DNA of 38,071 nt from Umezawaea endophytica (GCF_025061645.1 NZ_JANYMP010000027.1:7482-45552); one strand, 5' to 3'; counted from the first letter of the stretch, positions 7,864 through 16,088 are shown. Numbers and translations are program-made. Notes: generated from the sequence alone by a model not told the origin.

Positions 7864-8580
7864 TCAGCGCTGCCAGACGGTGCCCCTGCGTTCGTAGTCC
7901 ACCAGGTTCTCGACCCGGACCGCGAGGTCCGCACCGAGCTCGCGTCGCACCAAGTGCAGTGCGAGATCGATGCCGGAGGTCACCGCAGAAGCGGTGACCA
8001 CGTCGCCGTCGTCCACCACACGAGCGTCCTTGAGCACGCCTCCGCGCTCGGTGATATCCGCCCTGGTGAGGTGGTGCGTGGTGCATGGCCTGCCGGTGAG
8101 CAGTCCGGCCTCGGCGAGCAGGATCGTGCCAGTGCACAACGCGGAGATGGTCAGGCCGGGGCGAGGCGCGGCCCGTAGTGCGGCAGGGATCGTGCCCTTG
8201 GCGATCTCGCCCCAGATTCCCGGACCGTTCCTCTGGCCGTAGCCGCCGCCAGGCACGACGAGCAGATCGGCGTCGGCGTGCCTGAGGCCCCTGTCCACGG
8301 TGAGCTTCGTGCCGTGCAAGGCGGTGACTTCGCCGGGTTGGTCGGCGGTCACCAGGGACACCGTCACGGCACCGGAACTCATCCGGCCCGCGACGGCGAA
8401 GATCTCGTAGGGCCCGGTGTAGTCCAGTTCCTCCGCTCCGTCGAAGACGAGCACCTGAACGCGCAAGGGGGTATCCGCTGACCAGGCCTGGACTTTCGGG
8501 GCCGCCGCAGTGGCAGTGGCTGAAGGGAAGGCTGCGAGAGGGGCGGCGGCCGCGGCGCCGAGGAGGGTTCGACGATTCAT
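7864..8580 (-). CDS. DJ-1/PfpI family protein with Tat signal
   Basis: This 238-residue protein begins with a twin-arginine signal (MNRRTLLG followed by an Ala-rich hydrophobic stretch ending near TATAAA), so it is probably exported folded. The mature part is a DJ-1/PfpI (class I glutamine amidotransferase-like) fold. The FDGAEELDYTGPYEIF segment and the nucleophile elbow SALCTGTILLAEAGLL with its Cys are typical of the isonitrile-hydratase/GlxA-like branch, followed by a THH motif. The ATG at 8580 fits the signal peptide; the frame upstream to 8679 is not needed. It lies 100 nt downstream of the beta-propeller gene on the same strand. Cytosolic members are common, so a Tat-exported one is somewhat unusual. 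Its substrate is unknown. Confidence 0.85.
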   Translation of the reverse strand: MNRRTLLGAAAAAPLAAFPSATATAAAPKVQAWSADTPLRVQVLVFDGAEELDYTGPYEIFAVAGRMSSGAVTVSLVTADQPGEVTALHGTKLTVDRGLRHADADLLVVPGGGYGQRNGPGIWGEIAKGTIPAALRAAPRPGLTISALCTGTILLAEAGLLTGRPCTTHHLTRADITERGGVLKDARVVDDGDVVTASAVTSGIDLALHLVRRELGADLAVRVENLVDYERRGTVWQR

Positions 8581-8680
8581 GCCTTTGTGGTCGTCCTGCG
8601 AGTCAACGAAGTTCCCGCGACCACGATCGGTCGGAACCGTTGGCGAAGCAGGTCGAATGAGACGCGGACGTACAGGCACG

Positions 8681-9673
8681 TCACCGCTGCAACCGCGCGA
8701 GCAGGAGGCTCGGGTCGTTTCCGGCCAGGTTGGCGCCGTTGGTCACGTACACCCGGTCTCCTCGAACGGCGACGGCCGTGGTCCCCTGCATGCCGTCCTC
8801 GGCGTCCAGCAGGGTCCCCTGGGCACCGTTCGCGTCGACTCGCACGAGCTTGCCGGCCTGGTTGATCGCAGCGAGGATCTCGGTGCCCCGGCCGGTGAAG
8901 TCGAAGTCGTCGATGCCCTCCAGTCCGGTGGCCCGGACCTCGGCGCCACCGGCACTACCGTCCTTGGCCACCGAGAGGCGGACGATGGTGCCGTGGTCGG
9001 AGTTGCTCGCCCACACGGCACCGTCGTGGATCTTCAGGCCGTTGGCGCCGAGGAAGCCGTCGGGCGCCAAAGCCGGATCGGCCGACCACACGGAGGCCTC
9101 GCCGCCGCGCAGCGGGGCCTGCCAGATGCGTCCGCCGGTGGAGTCGGTGACCAGGAAACGGCTTCGCTTGTGGTCGATGACCAGTGCGTTCGGGAAAGTA
9201 TCGGCCGGTAGCGGCACGACGAGCCTGGGCTCCCCGGAGGGGCGGACCTGCCAGATCCCGGTCAGCCCGCCGCGCCCGGAGTTGTAGAGGAAGTACACCG
9301 GCCCGCTGTCCGATCGGGCGACACCGGTGACCACCGGAATCCCGATGACCGGGGTGGTACCGCCACCGTCTGGAGGCAGCGGCATGGTGACGAGTGCGTG
9401 GACCGCCCCGTCCGGCGTGACCCGCACCACCTGGCGGGCAGGGATCATGCCGATGACCACACCGCCACCGGGCTCCAGGGCGATGCTCTCGGCGACTTGG
9501 CCCGCCGCCCGGTCGAAGTGGGCGACGACGCGCACGTCGCCGAGGCGAGTGCCGGCAGCATGGTCGGGGTGCGCCGAGGCGGGCAGGACCGCGGTCGGGG
9601 CTGCGGCGAGCAGGGAGACAAGCCCGAGGGTGGCGGCGCGCCGCCGCGTCCAGGCGGGTCGGTAGAAGGACAT
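8681..9673 (-). CDS. Secreted SMP-30/NHL-type beta-propeller protein
   Basis: This 330-residue protein has an N-terminal signal peptide (RRRAATLG, a hydrophobic stretch, then a cleavage-like PASAHP site). Repeated blade-like strands follow, such as SIALEPGGGVVIGM, NALVIDHKRSRFLVTDS, GANGLKIHDGAVWASNS and TTAVAVRGDRVYVTNGAN. These are typical of the SMP-30/gluconolactonase/NHL superfamily. The ATG at 9673 has a strong GAGAGGA site; a further Met at 9724 is less likely. It sits between the XRE regulator (upstream) and the DJ-1-like gene (downstream), all on the minus strand, and the three may form one unit. It may be a periplasmic or extracellular lactonase or a binding protein; catalytic residues could not be assigned. 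Confidence 0.8.
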   Translation of the reverse strand: MSFYRPAWTRRRAATLGLVSLLAAAPTAVLPASAHPDHAAGTRLGDVRVVAHFDRAAGQVAESIALEPGGGVVIGMIPARQVVRVTPDGAVHALVTMPLPPDGGGTTPVIGIPVVTGVARSDSGPVYFLYNSGRGGLTGIWQVRPSGEPRLVVPLPADTFPNALVIDHKRSRFLVTDSTGGRIWQAPLRGGEASVWSADPALAPDGFLGANGLKIHDGAVWASNSDHGTIVRLSVAKDGSAGGAEVRATGLEGIDDFDFTGRGTEILAAINQAGKLVRVDANGAQGTLLDAEDGMQGTTAVAVRGDRVYVTNGANLAGNDPSLLLARLQR

Positions 9674-9769
9674 GGTCTTCCTCTCGGTCGTGCGGGATGG
9701 GATGTTCCAGGCAGGACGGAACACCCGGCAGCCCGCGCGGGAGCCGTCGGGTGAGTGCCGGTGGTGCGA

Positions 9770-10678
9770 TCAGCCCGGCAGATGCCGGTCGGACCGCGCT
9801 TCGCTCTCGGACAGGGTGAAACGTTCCTGGCCGAGCACGGCCAGCAGCTCCAGTTGCGAGACTGCCGCGCTGCCCGGCGCGGGCGAGTACACGATCAGGC
9901 GCTGGTCCTGCCGGTCTGTGGCCAGGATGTCGAAGTCCAACTCGATGAGCCCGACCGCGGGGTGCAGGACGCGCTTGCGGTCGCTTCGCCGGACCGCGAC
10001 GTTGTGCCGGGCCCAGAGGTCGGCGAACTCCGTGCTCTGGGCGCGCAACGCCCCGGTCAGCTTGCCGGCGGTGGGGTCGGCCGGGCGGACGGCGAGGATC
10101 GCACGCAGATCTTCCACCTGTGCGCGGCTCTCGTGCTCGTGGTCTTCCGCGGGGTAACGCGTGCGCATCTCGGGGTCGGTGAACCATCGGTAGGTGCAGC
10201 TACGCGCGAGGCCGCGGAACTGGGTCTGTGCTCCCAGCAGCGCATCCGCCATGGAGTTCTGGGCGAGCACGACGTTGAGGTCGGAGGCGATCAAGGCGGG
10301 CAGGCCCGGCAACCCGTCCACCAAGCGGAGGAGGCCGCGGCTGACGTGCTCGTCACCACCGATGTGGGGCGGGGTGTGGTGACCGGCCAAGCGGAAGAGG
10401 TGGTCGCGTTCGTCGGTCGTCAGCCGCAGCGCGCGGGCCAACGCGGTGAGCATCGTGACCGACGGTCGCGGGCCGCGGCCCTGTTCGAGCCGGGCGTAGT
10501 AGTCCGGTGACATGTCGGCGAGCTGGGCAACCTCGAACCGTCGAAGCCCCGGCGTCCGACGCTGTCCTCCGGCCGGAACACCGACGTTCTCCGGCTGGAG
10601 CAGCGCACGTCGGCGTCGGAGGAAGTCCGCGAGTTCGTTCCGTTCCACGCCTCCAGGATGACCCTCGTGCGGCGACAC
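9770..10678 (-). CDS. XRE-family transcriptional regulator with MmyB-like domain
   Basis: This protein of about 300 residues has an N-terminal helix-turn-helix (RRTPGLRRFEVAQLADMSPDYYARLEQGRGPRPS) and a C-terminal MmyB-type ligand-binding domain with the usual motifs (ALIASDLNVVLAQNSMADALLG, RWFTDPEMRTRY, LWARHNVAVR, GLIELDFDIL). The family is common in actinomycetes and tends to control a neighbouring oxidoreductase. The start is uncertain: a GTG at 10648 gives the typical VERNELADFLRRRR beginning but its GGAGG lies only one base away, while the GTG at 10678 lacks a clear site. It is divergent from the MarR gene at 10745 and lies upstream of the secreted beta-propeller gene. Confidence 0.88.
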   Translation of the reverse strand: MSPHEGHPGGVERNELADFLRRRRALLQPENVGVPAGGQRRTPGLRRFEVAQLADMSPDYYARLEQGRGPRPSVTMLTALARALRLTTDERDHLFRLAGHHTPPHIGGDEHVSRGLLRLVDGLPGLPALIASDLNVVLAQNSMADALLGAQTQFRGLARSCTYRWFTDPEMRTRYPAEDHEHESRAQVEDLRAILAVRPADPTAGKLTGALRAQSTEFADLWARHNVAVRRSDRKRVLHPAVGLIELDFDILATDRQDQRLIVYSPAPGSAAVSQLELLAVLGQERFTLSESEARSDRHLPG

Positions 10679-10744
10679 AACCAGGACTCGTCGATGCCAC
10701 CTTCGATGAGCTTCTCCTGGAAGGAGTCGAGTTAAGCTGGACCG

Positions 10745-11164
10745 ATGTCACAGGAACTGGCGGCGTCGGTGCTCAACCAGACCATGTCGCTGGCCGGGCA
10801 GATCTCCGGCCGCATGCAGGAGGCGTTGGACCGGCTCGACCTGACCGGTCCCCTCGCGAACGTCCTCTGGCTGCTGCGGCCGGACGCCGAACCGCTCTCG
10901 CTCCGCAAGATCGCGGGCCTGCTGCACTGCGACCCCTCGAACGTCACCCTGCTCAGCACCAAGCTCGAGCAGCGGGGTCTGGCGGAACGCCGCCCGCACC
11001 CCCACGACGGTCGTGTCAGGACGTTGGTCCTGACCGAGGCGGGCGAAGACGTGCGGCATCGACTTCTCGGCGCCGTGATGAGGAATTCGCCCCTTGCCGG
11101 CTTGACGCTCGAGGAACAGCGGCAGCTCCACGGGCTGCTCGCGAAGGCGATCGACACCGCGTAG
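10745..11164 (+). CDS. MarR family transcriptional regulator
   Basis: This 139-residue protein is a MarR-type winged-helix dimer. The winged helix spans roughly residues 45-105: LSLRKIAGLLHCDPSNVTLLSTKLEQRGLAERRPHPHDGRVRTLVLTEAG, with the wing DGR motif typical of MarR. The ATG at 10745 follows a weak GGA-type site. It is divergent from the XRE regulator with a spacer of about 70 nt, and convergent with the PHB-depolymerase-like gene (ends 11188). TTGA-N5-TCAA palindromes in the next divergent promoter (12256-12341) have the form bound by several MarR proteins such as MexR, so this protein is the best local candidate to bind them. That link is an inference. Confidence 0.9.
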   Translation: MSQELAASVLNQTMSLAGQISGRMQEALDRLDLTGPLANVLWLLRPDAEPLSLRKIAGLLHCDPSNVTLLSTKLEQRGLAERRPHPHDGRVRTLVLTEAGEDVRHRLLGAVMRNSPLAGLTLEEQRQLHGLLAKAIDTA

Positions 11165-11187
11165 GGATGGCGAATCGGGCTTTGTCC

Positions 11188-12198
11188 TCACGGTTGTTTC
11201 CGGGCGAAGGCGAAGAAGTCCGAGATCGCCGCCGGAGCATCGACGTCGTGGCTCGTGCGTCCCAAGAGCCTGGGGTAGCGATGGTGCGCGGTCGGGATGA
11301 CATGCCCGCCGCCGGAGATCGTGTACTGGACGACGGGAGCCTTGTCGGACTCGCTGTACACGGTTTCCCGAACGGTGGTGTCCGTCGCCGGTTCACGGTG
11401 GGCGAGCGTGCGGGTCACAGGTGCGTCAGTAGTTCCGTTGAGGCGCACGAACATCTTCGTCGTGTCGTCGGCGGACATGACCCGGCCGCGTGAGGAGAAG
11501 CCGAAGATCGTGACCTCGCCTCCCGCGAACGGTGAGATCGGATCGTCGGTGCCCGCCATGATCAGCACCGGCACCGCCCCGGTCATCGGTGGGCAGGAGT
11601 TGTCGGCGGTGACGGGGAGGTTGGCCGCGATCGCGGCGATGCCCGCGAGCCGGTCGGGCATCTCCGCCGCCAGCCGGAAGACCATCTGACCGCCGTTGGA
11701 GTACCCGGCGGCGTAGAACTTGGTGTCGTCGACGCCGTAGCGCCTGTGCATGTCCGCGGTCAGGGCGCGGACGAACCCGACGTCGTCCACGTTCTCGCGC
11801 CGTGCGGGGGTCGCGGCTACCCGACGGCAGTCGTTCCAGCCCTCCTGGTACCCGTCGGGATAGGCGACGGCGAACCCGTACCGGTCCGCGAGATCGTCGA
11901 AGCCGTACCCGGTGTTGCGGCGGACAGCCGCGCCGTTCTCGAAGGAGCCGTGCAGGACGACCAGCAGCGGCGCCCCCGATGCCAGCCGCGGCGGAACGTA
12001 GGCGGTGTAGGTGCGATCCCGGCCGCCCACGGTCAGGGTCGATCCGACCACCTGCCCGGACAAGGCCGCGCCCGTGGGCGCGGGTGTCCACATCAGATAG
12101 CCGTAAAGACCGAGCGCGGTCGTGGCGAGCGTGGCCAGCACCACCGCCACGGCCAGGACCGCACGTCGACGACGAGGGCTGCTGATCTCGGGTTGCAT
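11188..12198 (-). CDS. PHB depolymerase-like (LpqC-type) esterase, membrane-anchored or secreted
   Basis: This 336-residue alpha/beta hydrolase starts with a positively charged segment (PRRRR) and one hydrophobic helix of about 20 residues, so it is anchored in or exported across the membrane. The body matches the polyhydroxybutyrate depolymerase/feruloyl esterase group: LLVVLHGSFENG (oxyanion loop), the nucleophile elbow GYSNGG with the Ser, the acid region MAGTDDPISPF, and a His in ISGGGHVIP. The ATG at 12198 has an excellent AAGGAGAAGGG site. It is divergent from the P450 at 12447, across an intergenic region with two TTGA-N5-TCAA palindromes. The substrate could be a polyester or an acylated plant polymer. 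Confidence 0.85.
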   Translation of the reverse strand: MQPEISSPRRRRAVLAVAVVLATLATTALGLYGYLMWTPAPTGAALSGQVVGSTLTVGGRDRTYTAYVPPRLASGAPLLVVLHGSFENGAAVRRNTGYGFDDLADRYGFAVAYPDGYQEGWNDCRRVAATPARRENVDDVGFVRALTADMHRRYGVDDTKFYAAGYSNGGQMVFRLAAEMPDRLAGIAAIAANLPVTADNSCPPMTGAVPVLIMAGTDDPISPFAGGEVTIFGFSSRGRVMSADDTTKMFVRLNGTTDAPVTRTLAHREPATDTTVRETVYSESDKAPVVQYTISGGGHVIPTAHHRYPRLLGRTSHDVDAPAAISDFFAFARKQP

Positions 12199-12255
12199 GT
12201 CGATCCCTTCTCCTTGTCGGCACAGCCACCTGATCTCTTCCGCCATCGTTGATCA

Positions 12256-12278
12256 TATGCTTGAATAAATCAAGCATA
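12256..12278. promoter_or_regulatory. Perfect 9-bp inverted repeat containing TTGA-N5-TCAA
   Basis: TATGCTTGA and TCAAGCATA flank a 5-nt AT-rich spacer, giving a 23-bp perfect palindrome in the divergent promoter between the esterase (minus) and the P450 (plus). The core TTGA-N5-TCAA recurs at 12329 and 14880. The form matches MarR-type operators such as the MexR site. Confidence 0.6.
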
Positions 12279-12328
12279 GAGGTCATCGCGACGACACCTC
12301 TGCGGCAATGTGCCACTACGGCATCTAG

Positions 12329-12341
12329 TTGATTAACTCAA
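12329..12341. promoter_or_regulatory. TTGA-N5-TCAA palindrome, second copy
   Basis: TTGA-TTAAC-TCAA lies 73 nt beyond the first copy (start to start), about seven helical turns, in the same divergent promoter. It is about 105 nt upstream of the P450 ATG at 12447. Two copies would suit cooperative control of both genes. Confidence 0.5.
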
Positions 12342-12446
12342 TGAGTATTGCTAGCGTTGGCATGGGCGTCGAGCCGTGCCACCTGCATGACCTGTCCGGA
12401 CGGCAGGCCAGAGCGCCACCGCCGGGGAAAGCCTAAGGAGCTGTCG

Positions 12447-13634
12447 ATGTCCGACGTCGAAGTTGCGGCGCTTGCGTCGTTCCGTGATCCGATGAGGCCG
12501 ATCGAGCCGGCCGCGGAGTTCGGCCGCCTGCGCGAACACGGGCCGATTCCGCGGGTTCAGTGGTCGATGGGACCCGGCCTGTCGTCAACGGCGTGGCTGG
12601 TCACCCGTTACGCCGACGTGCGGGAGGTGCTCGGCAGTCCACACGTGAGCAACCGTTTCTACCGCGGTGGTCTCGTGGTGGACCAGCCAGGATTCCTGCT
12701 TTCGCTGGACCCGCCGGAGCACAACCGCATCCGGCGGATGCTGACGCGGGAGTTCTCGGTCAAGCGCGTCAACGCTTTGCGGCCGAGAGTCGAGCAGATC
12801 GTCCACGGATTCCTCGACGACATGATCGCGACCGGCCCTCCGGCCGACTTGATGCAGGCACTCGCACTACCGGTGCCTTCCCTCGTCATCTGCGAACTCC
12901 TCGGTGTCCCGTACGACGACCGCGAAGAGTTCCAGCGGCGCAGCGGCCTCCTGCTCGATCCGCGGGCAACCCGCGAAGAGGCGATGGCCAACACCCGTGA
13001 GATGAACGACTACATGTCCGACCTCGTCACCCGACAGCGCAACAGCCCCGGCGAGGACATCCTGGGCGCTCTCGTCCGCGAACACGGCGCCGAGGTGAGT
13101 GACGCCGAACTGGTGGGAATCGGGAACATCCTGCTGATCGCCGGACACGAGACGACGGCCAACACGATCGGGCTGGGCACCCTGCTGCTGATCCAGCACC
13201 CCGAGCAACTGGCGCTCGTGCGCGACGACCCGAGCGTGCTGCGCACGGCGGTGGAGGAGGTCCTGCGTTACCTGTCCATTGTGCACACGGGCAGCCCCCG
13301 GCGGGTCACCGAGGACATCACCGTCGCAGGACAACCGATCCCGGCCGGAGACATGGTCGTGGTGTCGCTGCCCTCCGCGAACCGCGACGGGAACTTCCTC
13401 ACCGACGCCGACTCCTTCGACGTCACGCGGCCCGTCGGGGCACACCTGGCTTTCGGGCACGGCATCCACCAGTGCCTCGGACAGCAACTGGCGCGGATGG
13501 AACTGGCGGTCGTGCTGCCTGCCATGCTCACGAAGCTGCCGAACCTGCGTCTGGCAGCGCGGCAGTCGGACCTCGCGTTCCGGACCGACGGGCCCGTGAA
13601 CGGGGTGAACGCACTCCCCATCGCTTGGGGCTGA
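12447..13634 (+). CDS. Cytochrome P450, class I bacterial type
   Basis: This 395-residue P450 differs from the two terpenoid-operon P450s and resembles the CYP105/CYP107-type enzymes of actinomycetes. Motifs: LDPPEHNRIRRMLTREFS in the C-helix region, I-helix IAGHETTAN, ExxR in EEVLRYL, and the haem loop FGHGIHQCLG with Cys343. The ATG at 12447 has a near-perfect AAGGAG 6 nt upstream. It is divergent from the PHB-depolymerase-like gene and convergent with the hydrolase at 13826, with a strong hairpin between. It is a free-standing gene with no ferredoxin beside it. Its substrate is unknown; it could act in the terpenoid pathway 5 kb away, but nothing in the sequence ties them. Confidence 0.93.
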   Translation: MSDVEVAALASFRDPMRPIEPAAEFGRLREHGPIPRVQWSMGPGLSSTAWLVTRYADVREVLGSPHVSNRFYRGGLVVDQPGFLLSLDPPEHNRIRRMLTREFSVKRVNALRPRVEQIVHGFLDDMIATGPPADLMQALALPVPSLVICELLGVPYDDREEFQRRSGLLLDPRATREEAMANTREMNDYMSDLVTRQRNSPGEDILGALVREHGAEVSDAELVGIGNILLIAGHETTANTIGLGTLLLIQHPEQLALVRDDPSVLRTAVEEVLRYLSIVHTGSPRRVTEDITVAGQPIPAGDMVVVSLPSANRDGNFLTDADSFDVTRPVGAHLAFGHGIHQCLGQQLARMELAVVLPAMLTKLPNLRLAARQSDLAFRTDGPVNGVNALPIAWG

Positions 13635-13768
13635 ACCGAATCCGGCTGGTGTACCTGCGCAGGACTATCGGCGATAGCGTCCACGGCCACGTCCTCTCCG
13701 CACACGAGATGTGCCCGGTTCTTCCTACAGGCAAACGGGTTCCAGTCCCCCGCGACCATCAGCACACT

Positions 13769-13802
13769 CCCCCCGGAGGCTTTGGCAGCCAGCCGGGGGG
13801 AC
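13769..13802. terminator. Bidirectional hairpin terminator between P450 and hydrolase
   Basis: A perfect 9-bp stem (TCCCCCCGG with CCGGGGGGA) closes a 16-nt loop that can itself pair GGCT with AGCC. It sits between two convergent genes (ends 13634 and 13826). Confidence 0.65.
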
Positions 13803-13825
13803 GCGACATGACCGCCATCGCACCG

Positions 13826-14575
13826 TCAGCCGCCGTGGCGATCGATGCCACGCCAGAAGGTGTTCAGCAACTGGACTGCGGCATCGGGATCCTGGTGCAT
13901 CCAGTAGTGGGATTTCCCGGGGAGCCGGACGAACTGGGCACCGAGCCGTTCGGCCGTCTGCCTGCTCAGTTCGACGTCGCCGTAGGGATCTTCCTCCGGT
14001 GCGACGACAAGCCCCGGCACTCCTGACACCTGTTCCATCCGGTGTCCCCAGTCCTTGTAGGCGTAGAAGTTCGGCGTGGCGTCGCGGTACAGGAGGTACA
14101 TGGTGTCCGTCATGACTTCGTCCACGGTCTGGGCGATGTCGGCCATCACGTGTGCGTTGATGCCACGGGGTTCGAGGAATCCGGCCAGCATCTCCGGTGA
14201 GGTGCGCAGCGTGGTCAGGAACTCGCGACCGTGCTCGGACTGGATCACCTGCGCCCCTTCGTGCCACACGAAGTCGGGGTGCCAGGCCTCCGCCACATCG
14301 CACACCCAGGAACGAACGGGCACGTCGTACGCCGACACGGCTCGAATGGCCAGGTGGGCACCCCAATCGTGGGCGACCAGGTCGATCGGGCCCGTCATCT
14401 CGGCGAGCTGATCAGCCAGCCACGCCGCGTACGCCTCGTTGTCCGTCAACCGCGGGAGACGGGGAATGCCGAATCCCGGCAGGTGCAGCGCGACGCTGTC
14501 GACGTCGAGTCGCTCGCGGACGACGTCCCAGACGGACGGCGTCTCGGGCACTCCGTGGACGAAGACTGCGGTCAT
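13826..14575 (-). CDS. Alpha/beta hydrolase (haloalkane dehalogenase/epoxide hydrolase-like)
   Basis: This 249-residue alpha/beta hydrolase has an Asp at the nucleophile elbow (VAHDWGAHLA) rather than Ser. HDWG is typical of epoxide hydrolases and haloalkane dehalogenases. The HGVPETPSVW oxyanion loop (HGxP), a cap region rich in Trp/Tyr, and a C-terminal His in PGKSHYWMHQDP complete the fold. The ATG at 14575 has AGAGGAG upstream. It is convergent with the P450 at 12447. The neighbouring region upstream (14.6-15.4 kb) is gene debris, so its regulator may have been lost. Epoxide hydrolysis following P450 action is chemically plausible but not shown. Confidence 0.85.
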   Translation of the reverse strand: MTAVFVHGVPETPSVWDVVRERLDVDSVALHLPGFGIPRLPRLTDNEAYAAWLADQLAEMTGPIDLVAHDWGAHLAIRAVSAYDVPVRSWVCDVAEAWHPDFVWHEGAQVIQSEHGREFLTTLRTSPEMLAGFLEPRGINAHVMADIAQTVDEVMTDTMYLLYRDATPNFYAYKDWGHRMEQVSGVPGLVVAPEEDPYGDVELSRQTAERLGAQFVRLPGKSHYWMHQDPDAAVQLLNTFWRGIDRHGG

Positions 14576-14654
14576 GTCGAACTCCTCTTTCCTTCTAGCG
14601 GTACGGGTGAGCAGGTTGAGTGGTCACGTGATCAGGACCAACTTGCCTGCCACT

Positions 14655-14831
14655 TCACGGTTTTCGAGTCTCGGCCAAGGGAAGCGTGGTGACCGCCTCG
14701 CCAGGTCCTGACCGGGCGACGCGGTGGAACATCTGCCACGCCGTGAGGTAGTTGAGGACCAGGGTGTCGAGGAGTGCGGCATCGAGGTCGTGCGGATTCG
14801 ACGTGGAGAACGTCAGGCCCACCGGCGCCGG
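14655..14831 (-). pseudogene. Fragment of a quinone oxidoreductase-like (MDR) gene
   Basis: Between two in-frame stops, without a start codon, 58 codons read PAPVGLTF then LDAALLDTLVLNYLTAWQMF and HRVARSGPGEAVTT. This is the substrate-to-cofactor hinge typical of quinone oxidoreductase/zinc-less alcohol dehydrogenases (VLNYLTAWQMLHRVARVRPGE). The glycine-rich NADP loop that should follow is gone. It is a remnant of a larger gene. Confidence 0.6.
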
Positions 14832-14879
14832 TCAGCCGCACTCGTGTCGTGCACATGCCGCAAATCATTGAAAATCTCG

Positions 14880-14892
14880 TTGAGATAGTCAA
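14880..14892. promoter_or_regulatory. TTGA-N5-TCAA palindrome, third copy
   Basis: TTGA-GATAG-TCAA matches the two sites at 12256-12341. It lies in the decayed region, about 30 nt before a 37-codon ORF (14921-15034) that I do not recognise. It may be an orphan promoter site of a lost gene. Confidence 0.4.
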
Positions 14893-15073
14893 GTAGTAGT
14901 TCATCGAGTCTCGCGCAGGGATGGAGACCGCAGCGGTGACCCAGGCTGACGACGATCGCCCGACGACGCGGTGGCGCGTCCACGAGATCGGACTGACGAC
15001 CATCCCGGCCCGGTCTACCCCTGCGGTCCCGTAGCCAACGCTCGTGCGCCGCGTAGGTCGCGGGTAATGCTTG

Positions 15074-15202
15074 CTATTCCGCGAGTGCCCGGTCGGCGGC
15101 GAAGTCGTCAAGGGGAAGAGCGCGGTAGAGCTCGCACATCGCGCGCAGGTTGTCGTCCGAACCGTGAGCCGTTGCGTAGTGCTCGACGTCCTCGGTGGTG
15201 TG
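15074..15202 (-). pseudogene. C-terminal fragment of an alpha/beta hydrolase-like gene
   Basis: About 42 codons ending in a stop read EDVEHYATAHGSDDNLRAMC followed by ELYRALPLDD. This pattern resembles the cap/C-terminal part of epoxide-hydrolase-type proteins (…HYARAYAAPGALRAGFELYRALPQD…). The catalytic core is missing, and the upstream sequence belongs to another fragment on the opposite strand. Confidence 0.5.
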
Positions 15203-15214
15203 TCCGGCGTCGAC

Positions 15215-15388
15215 AGCGCCCCGCTGACAGCGGTCGACCTGCTGGTCTTCATCTACGCCATCGCCCAGGCGTGGTACCTCACGCCCACCGGACTGCTGCG
15301 CGCGGACGGCTCCGACCCCCACCGAATCGCCGATCACCGCGCCTCGATCGTCGCCACGGTCACCCGGTTCGCCCGCCCCATCGGCTGA
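15215..15388 (+). pseudogene. C-terminal fragment of a TetR-family regulator
   Basis: About 57 codons ending at 15388 read PLTAVDLLVFIYAIAQAWYL followed by RADGSDPHRIADHRASIVAT. This is the usual C-terminal ligand-domain end of TetR proteins. The DNA-binding half is missing and the upstream sequence is the inverted hydrolase fragment. The junction near 15203-15215 marks a rearrangement. Confidence 0.6.
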
Positions 15389-15461
15389 ACCAGCCAGACC
15401 GACCGTCCGCACCAAACGGACTCGCGGAGCCCGCCAAGACCGAAGATCACCGCCTGACCCC

Positions 15462-16088
15462 TCAGCGGTCGAGCAACTCCAGGAACCGATCGAGCATCAT
15501 CTCCCGGTATTCCTCCGGAGTCCACCCGCAGTCCCGCACCAGCAACGTGTAGGCGCTGTGCTGGGCAGTGACCCAGCACAGGTCGACCGTGCAGTCGAGG
15601 TCGTCGGGAAGTCGGCAGAGCCCCCACTCCACCAGCCGGTGGACCAGGCGGCGGCCTTCCTCTCGCATGTCCTCGATCCTCTTGCGGTAGGCGGCCGCGA
15701 GCACCGGGTCCGTGTTCGCGCCCTCCACGAAGGCCGACCACATGCCGGCGCTGCGCCGGTTGGCGTCCGTCAGCACCGCGGCGACGAGCGCGAGCGCGTC
15801 ACGCAGCGATCCCCCCGGCGGTGGCACGGCCAGTTCCGGACGCGCGTACAGAAGCGTGCCGTCCATCGACCCGCTCAGCGTGATCTCCAGTGCCCGGAGG
15901 AAGACATCGGCCTTGCCCCCCAGCGCGTAGATCGTGTCCATCGAGACACCGGCGACGGTGGCGAGCTGGCGCATCGACGTCGCCGCGTAACCCTGCTCGG
16001 AGAAGAGCGGCTCGGCGGCCAGGCAGATCTGGACTTTCGTCTGCTCAGCCTGCTTCTCCCGCGACGGCGAACGGTAGGTGCGGGCCAC
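15462..16088 (-). CDS. TetR/AcrR family transcriptional regulator
   Basis: This 208-residue protein has the TetR helix-turn-helix at roughly residues 20-65 (KVQICLAAEPLFSEQGYAAT, then SMRQLATVAGVSMDTIYALG), followed by an all-helical ligand domain with several Trp and Cys residues near the C-terminus. The GTG at 16088 is preceded by AAGGAG four nt away. It is divergent from the glycosyltransferase at 16170 with an 81-nt spacer holding a palindrome, the classic layout for local repression of a resistance or modification gene. The inducer is unknown, possibly the acceptor of that glycosyltransferase. Confidence 0.92.
   Translation of the reverse strand: MARTYRSPSREKQAEQTKVQICLAAEPLFSEQGYAATSMRQLATVAGVSMDTIYALGGKADVFLRALEITLSGSMDGTLLYARPELAVPPPGGSLRDALALVAAVLTDANRRSAGMWSAFVEGANTDPVLAAAYRKRIEDMREEGRRLVHRLVEWGLCRLPDDLDCTVDLCWVTAQHSAYTLLVRDCGWTPEEYREMMLDRFLELLDR

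Noticed and set aside
14624-14631. TCACGTGA palindrome upstream of the alpha/beta hydrolase at 13826-14575
   Set aside because: An 8-bp palindrome is expected by chance in a window of this size; no second copy or promoter element supports it.
14632-15252. 206-residue minus-strand open frame and 193-residue plus frame at 14971-15552
   Set aside because: Both are Arg/Pro/Ser/Thr-rich, span several unrelated gene fragments, and have no single family signature.
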